Positions 35,338-44,121 of a DNA stretch of 64,000 bases are shown here, one piece after another. The DNA lies in contig JAHDMJ010000014.1 of assembly GCA_018436095.1 (NCBI GenBank), positions 113,801-177,800 of the forward strand. Direction: 5' to 3'. Below the pieces are notes generated by a model. It was not told the origin of the DNA and did not search any database. It saw only the letters and a program-made list of their open reading frames with translations. Position numbers and translations under genes: made by a program. Source of the DNA: Clostridia bacterium (GTDB lineage: Bacteria > Bacillota > Peptococcia > DRI-13 > UBA5745). How positions within the stretch are numbered: position 1 is the first letter of the stretch; the number at the start of each line of letters is the position of its first letter.

Positions 35338-36276
35338 TTAAAATAAGGCCAGGCTTTTGAAAATAACGATAAATCCAAAAATAGTAAAGATTGACAATAT
35401 GGAAGTATATACCACAATTTGGCCGGCCAGCTCGCAATCCCCTTCCATTTGCTGGGCCATAGTGTAGGATGCCACCGCTGTGGGAGCGCCGTAAAAGGGC
35501 AGCAGGCTGATGAGGGCAAGACCCCGGAAACCCAGAAAAACGGCAATAGTCAGCCATATAACCGGCATAACCACCAGTCTGGCGGCAACGGTAATCACCA
35601 AAGGCCGCAAACAACTCTTCACCGCTTCAAACCGGAAACATCCTCCCAAGGCGGCCAGGGCCAGAGGCGTGGCTACTTTGCCCAGATTCGAGGTGGTGGT
35701 GGTAATAAAGGCGGGGAGCCGTATGCCGCTGTATAAAACAACCAGACCCAGAAGAGAGCTGATAATCAGAGGATTGGTGACCAGGTTTCGCAGTATTCTG
35801 GGCCAGTAAACCTTGCCTCCCCGAAAAATCTCCAAGGCAAGCACGGCCAGCACATTAAATAAGGGAATCATGACGGCAATGAGAATTGCCGTATCCCCCA
35901 ATTCCTCCTGGCCCCAAAGGGAGCGGGCCACCGCCAGCCCAAATAAAATAAAATTGCTGCGGAAAATGCCCTGGATCATTACGCCCCGGCGGCTATCTTC
36001 TTTTTCCAGGCGGGGTATAAGCGTGCATAGTACAATAAAGGTAATCAGAGTGCTGACCGTTCCGTATAGGATTAAGGAGTAATTGATTCCTGCCGCCAAG
36101 TCAATAATACGAACATTTTCGAAAAGCAGGGCCGGCATAAAGATGGAAAAGACCATTTTATTCATGGTCAGGGCCGTATCCTCATCCCAAAGGTTCATAC
36201 GGGCCGCCGCAAAGCCGATCATGATATAAGCCAGCAGTGGAAAAATCACTTCAAAAGCCAGGTAAAAATTAGCCAT
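35338..36276 (-). CDS. AEC-family (auxin efflux carrier-like) transporter
   Basis: A 312-residue membrane carrier with about ten helices, from 'MIGFAAARMNLWDED' to 'PFYGAPTAVASYTMAQQMEGD' and a final helix. It is a distant paralogue of the AEC gene at 6949-7902. The ATG overlaps the stop of the formyltetrahydrofolate cyclo-ligase gene by eight bases, so both are co-translated. The substrate is unknown, probably a carboxylate or amino acid given the neighbouring amino-acid ABC genes. Confidence 0.86.
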   Translation of the reverse strand: MANFYLAFEVIFPLLAYIMIGFAAARMNLWDEDTALTMNKMVFSIFMPALLFENVRIIDLAAGINYSLILYGTVSTLITFIVLCTLIPRLEKEDSRRGVMIQGIFRSNFILFGLAVARSLWGQEELGDTAILIAVMIPLFNVLAVLALEIFRGGKVYWPRILRNLVTNPLIISSLLGLVVLYSGIRLPAFITTTTSNLGKVATPLALAALGGCFRFEAVKSCLRPLVITVAARLVVMPVIWLTIAVFLGFRGLALISLLPFYGAPTAVASYTMAQQMEGDCELAGQIVVYTSILSIFTIFGFIVIFKSLALF

Positions 36277-36916
36277 GCTGTATTCCTGATTTCTTATAAT
36301 ATATGCCGGCTTCCGTTACTACCGCATCTACCGCCTGATCATGGGGTTCCAGGGGAAGCTCATCCTGCAAAAAATCCTGCCGGCAAACTGCCGCTTTATA
36401 AAAGCTGCCCTGAGTTAAAAAACGGTCATAGAAGCCGCCGCCCCGGCCCAGGCGATAGCCGTACTTATCACAAGCCAGGCAGGGCACCACAGCAAAATCA
36501 ATAGCTTGGGCCGGCAGCACCGGGCTGCCTTGAGCAGGCTCCCAAAGTCCTAAAGGCGGTACCTGCCGCAGCTCCCGGCGGCTGTCAATGAGGCAGGCCT
36601 CCATAACACCGCCGCCGCTGGCAGCCCCCGTACCCGGCAGACAGCGGGGCACAGCCACCAGCTTGCCTTGTTTCAGAGACTCTTCAATCAGGGGCCAGGT
36701 ATCCACTTCCCAACCGGTACCTATGAAAATAAACAAGGTCTGGGCTTGCCGGTATTGTTCCATTTCCGTCAGCAAACGCCGGATTTGCCGGTCAGCTTCC
36801 TGCCGGCTGGCCGGCGTCAGGTTTTTTGCCGCCGTCAGCAGCCGCTGCCGCAGCACCTTTTTCTTTGCGACTGTCGCTATCCTTCCATTATCCACTTTTT
36901 CTTTTGCCGCTCCCAT
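36269..36916 (-). CDS. 5-formyltetrahydrofolate cyclo-ligase
   Basis: A 215-residue enzyme that uses ATP to turn 5-formyl-THF into 5,10-methenyl-THF, clearing an inhibitor of folate enzymes. Family marks are 'KKKVLRQRLL' near the start, 'VAVPRC', and the phosphate loop 'YRLGRGGGFYDRFL'. The first 15 residues are unusual and the ribosome site at 36916 is weak, so the true start may be slightly downstream. It lies 28 bases after the ABC ATPase gene and overlaps the AEC gene, which places it in the amino-acid transporter operon. Confidence 0.9.
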   Translation of the reverse strand: MGAAKEKVDNGRIATVAKKKVLRQRLLTAAKNLTPASRQEADRQIRRLLTEMEQYRQAQTLFIFIGTGWEVDTWPLIEESLKQGKLVAVPRCLPGTGAASGGGVMEACLIDSRRELRQVPPLGLWEPAQGSPVLPAQAIDFAVVPCLACDKYGYRLGRGGGFYDRFLTQGSFYKAAVCRQDFLQDELPLEPHDQAVDAVVTEAGIYYKKSGIQHG

Positions 36917-36944
36917 CTTCCATTATCATTACAAAGCACTCGTC

Positions 36945-37691
36945 CTATTTCAACACGGAATTGAGGAAAAGCTTTGTTCTTTCCTGCCGGGGAGTATTAA
37001 ATATCTGCTCCGGCGGCCCCTCTTCCTCGATCCGGCCCTGATCCATAAAGATCACCCGGCTGGCGGCTTCCCTGGCAAAGCCCATTTCATGGGTTACCAC
37101 AATCATGGTCATCCGCTCCTGGGCCAGTTGGCGGATTACCTGCAGTACTTCGCCGGTAAGCTCAGGATCCAGGGATGAAGTGGGCTCGTCAAAAAGCAAA
37201 AGCTCCGGCTCCATCATCAGGGCTCTGGCAATGGCTACCCGCTGCTGCTCACCGCCGGAAAGCAGCGAAGGATAAGCCGTGTCTTTATGGGATAAGCCTA
37301 CCTTCTGCAGCAGCCTGGTTGCCCGCTCCTGCAGCACCTGGTCCGGCTCTTTTTTAACCAGCCGGGGAGCCAGCATCAGGTTGTCCCGGACATTGAGGTT
37401 GGGAAACAAGTTAAACTGCTGAAAAACCATGCCCATTTTCTCCGTTACTTGCCGGGCCTGTTTTTTGCTGCAGTAAACACCGTCTTCCACCAGAGGGCTG
37501 CCGTCCATATGAATAGACCCGCCATCCACCTTCTCCAAATCGATGAGGCAGCGCAGCAAGGTGCTTTTGCCGGAGCCGGAAGAACCAATAACCGCAATAA
37601 CTTCTCCCTGTTCCACTTTAAAAGAAATATCTTTCAGCACCTCTTGCTGAGTAAATGATTTTTTTAAATTTGTGGCTTCAATTACCGCCAT
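36945..37691 (-). CDS. Polar amino-acid ABC transporter ATP-binding protein
   Basis: A 248-residue ATPase of the GlnQ/HisP type. Walker A 'GSSGSGKST', Q-loop '[12 protein letters not shown]', signature '[15 protein letters not shown]', Walker B '[13 protein letters not shown]' and H-loop 'VVTHEMGFA' are all intact. It powers uptake with the permease at 37726-38385 and the double-domain binding protein at 38597-40144. The genes lie 34 bases apart. Confidence 0.95.
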   Translation of the reverse strand: MAVIEATNLKKSFTQQEVLKDISFKVEQGEVIAVIGSSGSGKSTLLRCLIDLEKVDGGSIHMDGSPLVEDGVYCSKKQARQVTEKMGMVFQQFNLFPNLNVRDNLMLAPRLVKKEPDQVLQERATRLLQKVGLSHKDTAYPSLLSGGEQQRVAIARALMMEPELLLFDEPTSSLDPELTGEVLQVIRQLAQERMTMIVVTHEMGFAREAASRVIFMDQGRIEEEGPPEQIFNTPRQERTKLFLNSVLK

Positions 37692-37725
37692 GGCCTCTTC
37701 TCTCCTTGTTTCTATTTGCCTGCCC

Positions 37726-38385
37726 CTATTTTTCCTGAAGCCTGTAACGGCTTTCCATTTTCTTAAAGATCATGGTTACGACGAATACGATGACCAGATA
37801 AATAAGACCGGCATAGATATAAGCCATAGGGTTGGAGTCCCGGCTCACCGTAGCCTTGGCCCCGTGCATCAATTCCGCCAAAGCGATAACGTAAGCCAAT
37901 GACGTATCTTTCACCAGGGTAATGGTTTCATTGGTAATGCCGGGCAAAGCCACCCTGATCATCTGGGGAATGATCACCCTGGTCATGGTCTGGAACCGGT
38001 TAAGACTAAGCACTTGACAGGCTTCATATTGGCCTTTGGGCACTGCCAAGAAGCCGCCCCGTAAAATCTCGGCAAAGTAAGCGGCGTAGTTCAGCGTAAA
38101 GGCAAATACCGCCGCCATCAGCCGGCTGAAACGCAAAAAAGGTCCTATCAGCGGTACAAAAGGCAGGCCGTAATAAACGAACATCAACTGCAGCATCAAA
38201 GGCGTTCCCCGCATGATATAAATATACACTTCCATGAGCCATTGCAGCGGCCGGAACCGGCTTCTGACCGCCAGGGAAACCAAAAAGCCCAGGGGCAGGG
38301 ACAGCACCATAGTCATGGTCCACAAGGCCAGGGTCATTTTCGTTCCTTCCAACAATAAGGGCATGATTTTTGTAAAATACGCCAT
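37726..38385 (-). CDS. Polar amino-acid ABC transporter permease (HisM/GlnP type)
   Basis: A 219-residue permease with five predicted helices, '[21 protein letters not shown]' (in parts) and the coupling-helix region '[21 protein letters not shown]', which meets the ATPase. A single permease gene implies a homodimer. GAGAGG lies upstream of the ATG. A terminator-like hairpin separates it from the binding-protein gene upstream. Confidence 0.94.
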   Translation of the reverse strand: MAYFTKIMPLLLEGTKMTLALWTMTMVLSLPLGFLVSLAVRSRFRPLQWLMEVYIYIMRGTPLMLQLMFVYYGLPFVPLIGPFLRFSRLMAAVFAFTLNYAAYFAEILRGGFLAVPKGQYEACQVLSLNRFQTMTRVIIPQMIRVALPGITNETITLVKDTSLAYVIALAELMHGAKATVSRDSNPMAYIYAGLIYLVIVFVVTMIFKKMESRYRLQEK

Positions 38386-38524
38386 CTTTGTGAGCCTCTC
38401 TTTATTCTTTAAAACGCTAACTTAAATACTTCTCCAAATGACCCCTTTTTCCTGTTGCCATCACGAAAATATTAGTGTTTTCAATGCAATTTTCGAGGAA
38501 ATTTGACTGGATTCAACTGAGTTT

Positions 38525-38573
38525 AAAAAGGAGCGCCTCGCCGCGGCTGTTCCCAACCGTTTTGAGACGCCCC
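38525..38573 (-). terminator. Terminator/attenuator between binding-protein and permease genes
   Basis: On the minus strand GGGGCGTC pairs with GGCGCTCC through a G-C-rich stem with an inner CGG/CCG part, followed by five T. The 'GGGGCGTCTCAAAAC' arm resembles the eno terminator. Partial read-through would give more binding protein than permease. The rest of 38386-38596 shows no gene. Confidence 0.72.
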
Positions 38574-38596
38574 ATAATTCATGGGTCTATCAGCCG

Positions 38597-40144
38597 TTAT
38601 TTGACCATAATGTCTTTACCGAACCATTGGGTGGAGATTTCACCGGCGGCGCCGTCAGCTACCATAAGGTTCAATATAGCCTGCACAGCGTTTCTCATGG
38701 CTGCATTGCCTTGTTTAAAGCCAATACCGTAATCTTCCGGGGCCAGCACATCCTCCAGTAGAACCAAGTCTTTATAAGCGTCGGTGGACAAGTAATAGCG
38801 GGCCATAATTTCGTCGGCAACCACTGCCGCCAGGCGGCCGGCTTTCAAGTCGTTGAAGGCATCCACATTCTGAGGATATTCGCTGATTTTTGATATCTGA
38901 TCCTTCAGCTCGTCACCTTCCACAGCCGCCAAAGCGGAAGAGCCCTTCTGGACGCCGATTTCCTTGCCGGCCAGGTCAGCCTTGGTTTTAATGTCGCCGT
39001 TGCCCATCACCAGAATCATTTGGCTGTTGGCGATGTAGGGCTCGGACATTTCCATGCTGGCCATGCGCTCCGGAGTCATAGTGAAACCGTTCCAAATGCA
39101 ATCAATATTGCCGCTGGACAGCTCCATCTCCTTGGAATCCCAATCGATGGGCTGCAGCACCAGCTCAGCGCCCAGGCGGCTGGTTACCTCTTTAGCCAGA
39201 TCCACGTCAAAACCTACAATTTGGCCTTTTTCATCCCGGAAGCCCATGGGGGCGAAGCTGTCGTCCAAGCCCATGACAAACTTATCCTTAGTGAAGGGGA
39301 TCATAATGTCTTTGCCGAACCATTCCTCGGATATCTTGGCGGCTGTGCCGTCGTAAATCATTTCATACAGAGCTACCTGCACTGCATCCCGCAGCTCTGT
39401 ATTGCCTTTTTTAAAGCCGATGCCATAGCTCTCCGGGGCCAGGGCCTCCTCTAAAAGCACCAGGTCTTTATAAGCATCGGTAGATAAATAGTAACGGGCC
39501 ATAATCTCATCGGCGACTACTGCGGCCAGGCGGCCGGCCTTCAAATCATTGAAAGCGTCTACGTTCTGAGGATATTCGCTAATCTTTGACGCTTGTTTGC
39601 CTAACTCGTCGCTATTAACCGCATCCAAAGCCGAAGAGCCTTTCTGGACGCCGATTTCTTTGCCCGCCAAATCGGCCTTGGATTTAATATTGCTGTCCAA
39701 TACCAGAATCATCTGGCTGTTGGCAATATAAGGAGCGGACATCTCCATATTAGCCAGACGCTCTTCGTTAATCGTAAAACCATTCCAGATGCAATCGATA
39801 TTGCCGCTGGCCAATTCCATTTCTTTGGAATCCCAGTCAATAGGCTGCAGCACCAATTCCCGGTTCAGCCGCCGGGCTACTTCCTTGGCTAAATCCACGT
39901 CAAAACCTACGATCTCGCCCTTTTCGTCCCGGAAGCCCATAGGTGCAAAGCTATCGTCCAGCCCCATCACCAGTTTGCCGGAATCAGAAGGCTTAGCACC
40001 ATTTTGCTCCTGAGGCTGGGTGGCTTCCGCCTGGCCTCCCTGGCTGGCCGGCGGGTTGCTGCTTTCGGCCGGCGCTGAGCCGCAACCGCCAATAAGGCCC
40101 AAGGCCATAACGGCCATCATCACTATCGCTATCCACTTCTTCAT
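38597..40144 (-). CDS. Amino-acid-binding lipoprotein with two tandem SBP_bac_3 domains
   Basis: A 515-residue lipoprotein. The signal peptide ends in a lipobox ('LIGGCGS'), followed by a Gln/Pro/Ser linker. Two full binding domains follow, about 57-286 and 288-515, each with 'VMGLDDSFAPMGFRDEKG', 'VGFDVDLAKEV', 'GNIDCIWNGFT' and 'NVDAFNDLKAGRLAAVVADE'. The copies are offset by about 231-232 codons and stay similar at DNA level, so this is a recent internal duplication. It feeds the permease and ATPase genes downstream. Two domains per chain could raise capture rate or bind two ligands. Confidence 0.93.
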   Translation of the reverse strand: MKKWIAIVMMAVMALGLIGGCGSAPAESSNPPASQGGQAEATQPQEQNGAKPSDSGKLVMGLDDSFAPMGFRDEKGEIVGFDVDLAKEVARRLNRELVLQPIDWDSKEMELASGNIDCIWNGFTINEERLANMEMSAPYIANSQMILVLDSNIKSKADLAGKEIGVQKGSSALDAVNSDELGKQASKISEYPQNVDAFNDLKAGRLAAVVADEIMARYYLSTDAYKDLVLLEEALAPESYGIGFKKGNTELRDAVQVALYEMIYDGTAAKISEEWFGKDIMIPFTKDKFVMGLDDSFAPMGFRDEKGQIVGFDVDLAKEVTSRLGAELVLQPIDWDSKEMELSSGNIDCIWNGFTMTPERMASMEMSEPYIANSQMILVMGNGDIKTKADLAGKEIGVQKGSSALAAVEGDELKDQISKISEYPQNVDAFNDLKAGRLAAVVADEIMARYYLSTDAYKDLVLLEDVLAPEDYGIGFKQGNAAMRNAVQAILNLMVADGAAGEISTQWFGKDIMVK

Positions 40145-40181
40145 GTTCCTCTTCCCTCCATAAGCGTATCTTTTGTCTCGG

Positions 40182-40217
40182 CTATTTCTTTATCGCTTTA
40201 ACGCAGTAAAGAAATAG
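40182..40217 (-). promoter_or_regulatory. 11-bp inverted repeat at the 5' end of the binding-protein transcript
   Basis: CTATTTCTTTA (40182-40192) and TAAAGAAATAG (40207-40217) are perfect complements with a 14-base loop. The predicted transcript start near 40220 places the hairpin at the very 5' end of the mRNA. It could be a repressor operator or an mRNA-stabilising stem. Confidence 0.55.
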
Positions 40218-40226
40218 TACGTTGCC

Positions 40227-40255
40227 ATTTTAACATGACCTCGAAATAAAGTCAA
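40227..40255 (-). promoter_or_regulatory. Sigma-A promoter of the amino-acid ABC operon
   Basis: On the minus strand TTGACT (40255-40250) and TAAAAT (40232-40227) are 17 bases apart, a strong match. The remaining bases up to 40422 show no other gene apart from the short leader frame at 40407-40436. Confidence 0.75.
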
Positions 40256-40406
40256 TGCTATTTATTGAGCCGGGCAGGGTGCATGTTCTGTTAAGCCGGG
40301 TCCTTGTTTACCCAGCGAACCCTCCTGTTTGCTCTGCGAAATAGGTGAAATGCATGTGAATTCCCCCTTTCCAGGTGCTTCCAGGCCTTGCCAGCCGGGA
40401 GGAGTC

Positions 40407-40436
40407 ATGGTACCATATCCTTATGAAAGAGCATAA
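40407..40436 (+). CDS. Possible nine-residue leader peptide overlapping ybaK-like gene start
   Basis: GGGAGGAG at 40397-40404 is followed two to four bases later by an ATG that opens the frame MVPYPYERA, ending at TAA 40434-40436. The ATG of the deacylase gene lies inside it at 40423, in another frame, and has no ribosome site of its own at normal spacing. The peptide has two Pro codons. Translation of the deacylase could depend on re-initiation after this frame. It may also be chance. Confidence 0.3.
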   Translation: MVPYPYERA

Positions 40437-40914
40437 TAAAAACGCCAAGAAAACTAATGCCGCCCGTTTGCTGGACAGCCTATCCATTCCTTATTCCCTG
40501 CAGAGCTACGAAGTGGACGAAGAAGACCTCAGCGCCCTGCATGTGGCTCAGGTTTTGGGTATACCGGCAGAGCAGATTTACAAAACCTTGGTAGCCCGGG
40601 GCGATAAAACCGGCGTTTTGGTTTGTTGTATTCCCGGACCGGAAGAGCTGGATTTAAAAGGGCTGGCCCAAGCCAGCGGCAATAAAAAGGCAGACCTGGT
40701 TCCTCTGAAAGAGCTGCTGGCTTTGACGGGCTATATCCGGGGCGGCTGCTCCCCTTTGGGGATGAAAAAACTTTATCCCACATACATTGACGAGGCGGTG
40801 CTGCAGCACTCCGAGATAATAGTCAGCGCCGGTCAGCGGGGATTGCAGCTCAAGCTTACCGCCGCTGATCTAGTAGCCGTCCTCAAGGCTAAGGTTTGTC
40901 CCTTGTGTCATTAA
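40423..40914 (+). CDS. Cys-tRNA(Pro)/Cys-tRNA(Cys) deacylase, YbaK family
   Basis: A 163-residue single-domain editing enzyme that hydrolyses mischarged Cys-tRNA(Pro). Family marks are 'TNAARLLDSLSIPYSLQSY', 'GIPAEQIYKTLVARGDKTG' (in parts), 'KKADLVPLKELLALTGYIRGG' (in parts), 'CSPLGMKK' and 'ISAGQRGLQL'-like 'SAGQRGLQLKL'. The start at 40423 gives the usual family length. The ribosome site lies unusually far upstream (about 18 bases) and may serve a short overlapping frame instead. Confidence 0.92.
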   Translation: MKEHNKNAKKTNAARLLDSLSIPYSLQSYEVDEEDLSALHVAQVLGIPAEQIYKTLVARGDKTGVLVCCIPGPEELDLKGLAQASGNKKADLVPLKELLALTGYIRGGCSPLGMKKLYPTYIDEAVLQHSEIIVSAGQRGLQLKLTAADLVAVLKAKVCPLCH

Positions 40915-41023
40915 TTGTCCTTTGTGCCTTATACCACAATGTTGCTGATCACCCTTTGGGTCACGATTGCTCCCTGTGCAGCCTTCGGGCAGCCCACCAC
41001 CACATGCAAGGAGATTGTCAATC

Positions 41024-41929
41024 ATGCGTACCGGCTTACTTATCTACAATCCTAATTCCGGCAGCCGGATGGTGCCAAGAATGCTGGATGACCTGGTGGC
41101 CCACGGCCTTGTCAGGGGCTTATCCTTATTGCCCTTTCGTCTGGACAGCAGCCCGGAAAACCAGACTTTGCTTATTCAGCTCATTCAGGCTCCCTGGCTG
41201 GAATTTGTCATTGCTTCCGGCGGCGACGGTACCCTCAGCGCCATTGCCCAGTTAATCCTGACCTACCGGCCCCAGATGCCCATGGGCATCATCCCTGCCG
41301 GCACCTGCAATGATTTTGCGGAAAGCCTGAAACTACCCCAGGATGAATGGGACTGCATCAATACGGTAGCCGCCAATCAGCCGGTGGCCTTAGACGTAGG
41401 CCGGGTCAACGGCGAAAAAATCTTCCTCAGCACCTGTGCCGCCGGCATGTTTGTCAATATCTCTTTTTCCACCAGCGGCTTGCTGAAAAAAAACTTGGGA
41501 CCTTTGGCCTACTATTTTTCCGCTTTAGGAGAATTGCCTCATATCCGGTCTTTTCCCTTGCGTATTGAGACGGAAGCCGAAGTCATTGAAGACGAATTCC
41601 TGCTTTTTCTTTTAATCAACGGCAGCCAGGCCGCCGGGCTGGCCAATCTCTACTCCAAAGCCAGAATGCGGGACGGCTGTATGGATCTGCTGCTGATCCG
41701 GGATGTGCCCCGTATCGACTTGCCTTATTTGCTGGTGGAACTGCTAAACCGGGAAAGCAATGCCGACGGCCGCTGGTTTCGCCATGTCCGGGCCAAGAAC
41801 TTCAAGTTTTCCAGCACCCAGACATTGCATACCACCCAGGACGGCGAAGAGGGCCTGCCCCTGCCTCTTGAAGTAGAAGTCCTGGGACAAGCCCTCAATG
41901 TATTTATTCCCCACCGAAACCAATATTAA
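41024..41929 (+). CDS. YegS/DgkB-like diacylglycerol (lipid) kinase
   Basis: A 301-residue lipid kinase of the DAGK catalytic fold. The nucleotide-binding elements 'YNPNSGSR', 'ASGGDGTLSA' and 'IIPAGTCNDFA' are intact. The C-terminal beta-sandwich part contains 'RMRDGCMDLLLI'. The start at 41024 is supported by AAGGAG ten bases upstream; the frame is open further up but without a ribosome site. It would phosphorylate diacylglycerol or a related lipid in phospholipid turnover. It lies 109 bases after the deacylase gene and may be co-transcribed. Confidence 0.9.
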   Translation: MRTGLLIYNPNSGSRMVPRMLDDLVAHGLVRGLSLLPFRLDSSPENQTLLIQLIQAPWLEFVIASGGDGTLSAIAQLILTYRPQMPMGIIPAGTCNDFAESLKLPQDEWDCINTVAANQPVALDVGRVNGEKIFLSTCAAGMFVNISFSTSGLLKKNLGPLAYYFSALGELPHIRSFPLRIETEAEVIEDEFLLFLLINGSQAAGLANLYSKARMRDGCMDLLLIRDVPRIDLPYLLVELLNRESNADGRWFRHVRAKNFKFSSTQTLHTTQDGEEGLPLPLEVEVLGQALNVFIPHRNQY

Positions 41930-41990
41930 AAAAAGGCTGAATTAGCTGGGCTCACTCTCCGCCGGCTAAATTACTAAAGCAATCTGTTGA

Positions 41991-42953
41991 TTAGCGGTCT
42001 TCCCTAAAGTAAGAATTACCCAGGCTGGCCGGCGGATTATACTCTTTTTTCTTGCGCAGGTTAATAAACAGCAGCACCAAAATCGTGGTGATATAGGGCA
42101 GCATATCCAGAATCTGCGCGTTGATCATTAGCTTCATCCCGAAAAAAGGAATTCCGCCCTGAAACTTGAAGCCGATGCCCCGCACCGCTCCAAAAAGATA
42201 GGCTCCCATGATAGCCCGCAAAGGATTCCAGATAGAGAAAATAACCATGGCCACGGCAATCCAGCCGGCGCCGGCAGTCAGCTCGTTTTGCCAAATACCG
42301 GCATAGACGCAGGAAAGATAGACGCCGCCCACGCCGCAGAGCAGGCCGCCGGCCAAGACATTAATGTATTTATATCTTGTCACATTAATCCCGGAGGCAT
42401 CGGCTGCCCCGGGATTTTCGCCGATTATCCGGGTATTCAGGCCAAGGCTGGTTTTGGTATAAAAAAGATAAATCAGTACCGCCGTGGCAATGGCCGCAGG
42501 CACAAAAGGGCTTTGTTGAAAGAGTACGGGCCCCAGCAAGGGAATCTTCGACAAAACGGGCAGGCTTCTGGCCCCAAAGGTGGCAGCGATTTGAGCCGGC
42601 AGCGATACGCCGGCCATGGTTTTGCCCAGCATACTGGAAACACCGGTGCCGAAGATCGTCAGGGCCAGGCCGGTGACCACCTGATTCGTCCGCAGGCTGA
42701 TGGTCAAGAAGGCGTAAATCAGCGAACCTGCCAAGCTGGCCAGACAGCCTATGGCCAGAGCCAGCCAGGGATTGCCGTAATTGAGGGCTACATAGAAGCT
42801 GAAAGACGCCCCCAAAAGCATTAAGCCTTCCAGGCCCAGGTTAAGATTACCCACTTTTTCGCAAAGGATGCCGCCTAAGGTGGCAAACAGCACATGGGTG
42901 CCCAGCATGGCGATAACCTGTAAAAACAACAGGATTGAAGTATATGCTTCCAT
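41991..42953 (-). CDS. BmpA-type ABC transporter permease (second subunit)
   Basis: A 320-residue permease of the simple-sugar/nucleoside (BPD_transp_2) kind with about nine or ten helices; 'VGNLNLGLEGLMLLGA' near the start and 'GLNTRIIGENPGAADASGINV' (in parts) are typical. The start at 42953 has GGGGAGGG upstream and lies one base after the stop of the partner permease. With the ATPase at 44118-45698 and the lipoprotein at 45806-46957 it forms a nucleoside or purine-type importer. Confidence 0.93.
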   Translation of the reverse strand: MEAYTSILLFLQVIAMLGTHVLFATLGGILCEKVGNLNLGLEGLMLLGASFSFYVALNYGNPWLALAIGCLASLAGSLIYAFLTISLRTNQVVTGLALTIFGTGVSSMLGKTMAGVSLPAQIAATFGARSLPVLSKIPLLGPVLFQQSPFVPAAIATAVLIYLFYTKTSLGLNTRIIGENPGAADASGINVTRYKYINVLAGGLLCGVGGVYLSCVYAGIWQNELTAGAGWIAVAMVIFSIWNPLRAIMGAYLFGAVRGIGFKFQGGIPFFGMKLMINAQILDMLPYITTILVLLFINLRKKKEYNPPASLGNSYFREDR

Positions 42954-42954
42954 A

Positions 42955-44121
42955 TCAGAGACCCTCCCCTTCCTTTGCGTCATTTTGGGCGCCGTCTTCG
43001 GCTGTTGCAGCTTTTTCCAAAGGCTCTTTTTCCGCCTCCCGCACCGGCACTGGGCAAGGTTTTTCTTTGGGAAATCTCCAGGAGCCTATAGCAAAAGTTA
43101 TCCTGTAGTTAAGGAAAAATCCGCTGCCCAAAACAAAGAAAATAATAATTGCCTGCAGCATCTTTGCCATATCCGCCGAGATCCGCATGGCCGTCTCCAA
43201 AAAGCTGCCGCCCTGGAGCAGCACGCCGAAGACAAAAGAAGTCAGCAGTATGGCCGGCGCCGACAGCCGGGCCAGCCAGGTGGTAATCACCGCAGTAAAG
43301 CCTAAGCCTGCGGTAAAGCCCTGGGTCAGGGTTTTCTCCACGGCAGAGCTCTGAACCATACCAGCCAGGCCGCAGAGGGCTCCGGAGAGCAGCATGGTTA
43401 TAATGATCACCTTGGTCACCGCAATACCGGAATAGCGGGCCGTGTCCTGGCTTTCTCCGATAACGGCAATCTCATAACCCAGCTTTGTCCTGGTCAGGAG
43501 AATATGGATAATAACCGTCAATACTAGAGCAATGATCCAGCCGATGTGAATGCCAAAAACCGTGGGCAATATGGCGTTGTCGCTAAAAGTAGGGATTTTC
43601 GGAAAAGCCCCTTCCTTCCAAGGGCCATATTGCAGGTAGGTCAGCCATTTCAAAGCAATATAGTTCATCATCAGCGTCACCAAGGTTTCGCTGGTGTTAA
43701 ACTTTGTTTTAAGAAAGGCAGGGATCAGGGCCCAGATAGAGCCGCAAATGGCTCCGGCCACAGCCATGGCCGGCAGCAGGATCCAGGGGGATAAATGGCC
43801 ATAGTTCAGGGCCACGTAAGCGGCGCCAAAACCGCCCATGGCCATTTGGCCCTCGGCGCCGATATTCCAAAAAATCATCTTGAAAGCCACAGCTACGCCT
43901 AAAGATAAAATAACCAGAGGTATAAATTTATTGAAGGTGGCCCGGACCCGGTAAGCAGAGCCTAAAGCCCCTTTGATAATCTGAGCGTAGACCTCTAAAG
44001 GCTTATAGCCGATAAGGGCCATGATGATGCCGGCGGCCAGGATTGCCGCCAGCACAGCCAGGAGCTGCATCAAAATAGCCGTCTTTAAAGGAGCCTCCGG
44101 TTTTCTGGTGATGGTGATCAT
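42955..44121 (-). CDS. BmpA-type ABC transporter permease (first subunit)
   Basis: A 388-residue permease with about nine or ten helices. 'NIGAEGQMAMGGFGAAYVAL', 'PAFLKTKFNTSETLVTLMMNY' (in parts) and 'GYEIAVIGESQDTARYSGI' are family stretches. The last 40 residues are charged and Ala/Glu-rich and lie in the cytoplasm. Its ATG overlaps the ATPase stop (ATGA). It heterodimerises with the permease at 41991-42953. Confidence 0.93.
   Translation of the reverse strand: MITITRKPEAPLKTAILMQLLAVLAAILAAGIIMALIGYKPLEVYAQIIKGALGSAYRVRATFNKFIPLVILSLGVAVAFKMIFWNIGAEGQMAMGGFGAAYVALNYGHLSPWILLPAMAVAGAICGSIWALIPAFLKTKFNTSETLVTLMMNYIALKWLTYLQYGPWKEGAFPKIPTFSDNAILPTVFGIHIGWIIALVLTVIIHILLTRTKLGYEIAVIGESQDTARYSGIAVTKVIIITMLLSGALCGLAGMVQSSAVEKTLTQGFTAGLGFTAVITTWLARLSAPAILLTSFVFGVLLQGGSFLETAMRISADMAKMLQAIIIFFVLGSGFFLNYRITFAIGSWRFPKEKPCPVPVREAEKEPLEKAATAEDGAQNDAKEGEGL

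Noticed and set aside
41930..41990. Bidirectional terminator between the lipid kinase and the ABC permease
   Set aside because: A weak stem AATTAGCTGG/CCGGCTAAATT can be drawn, but with mismatches and no proper T-tract on either strand.
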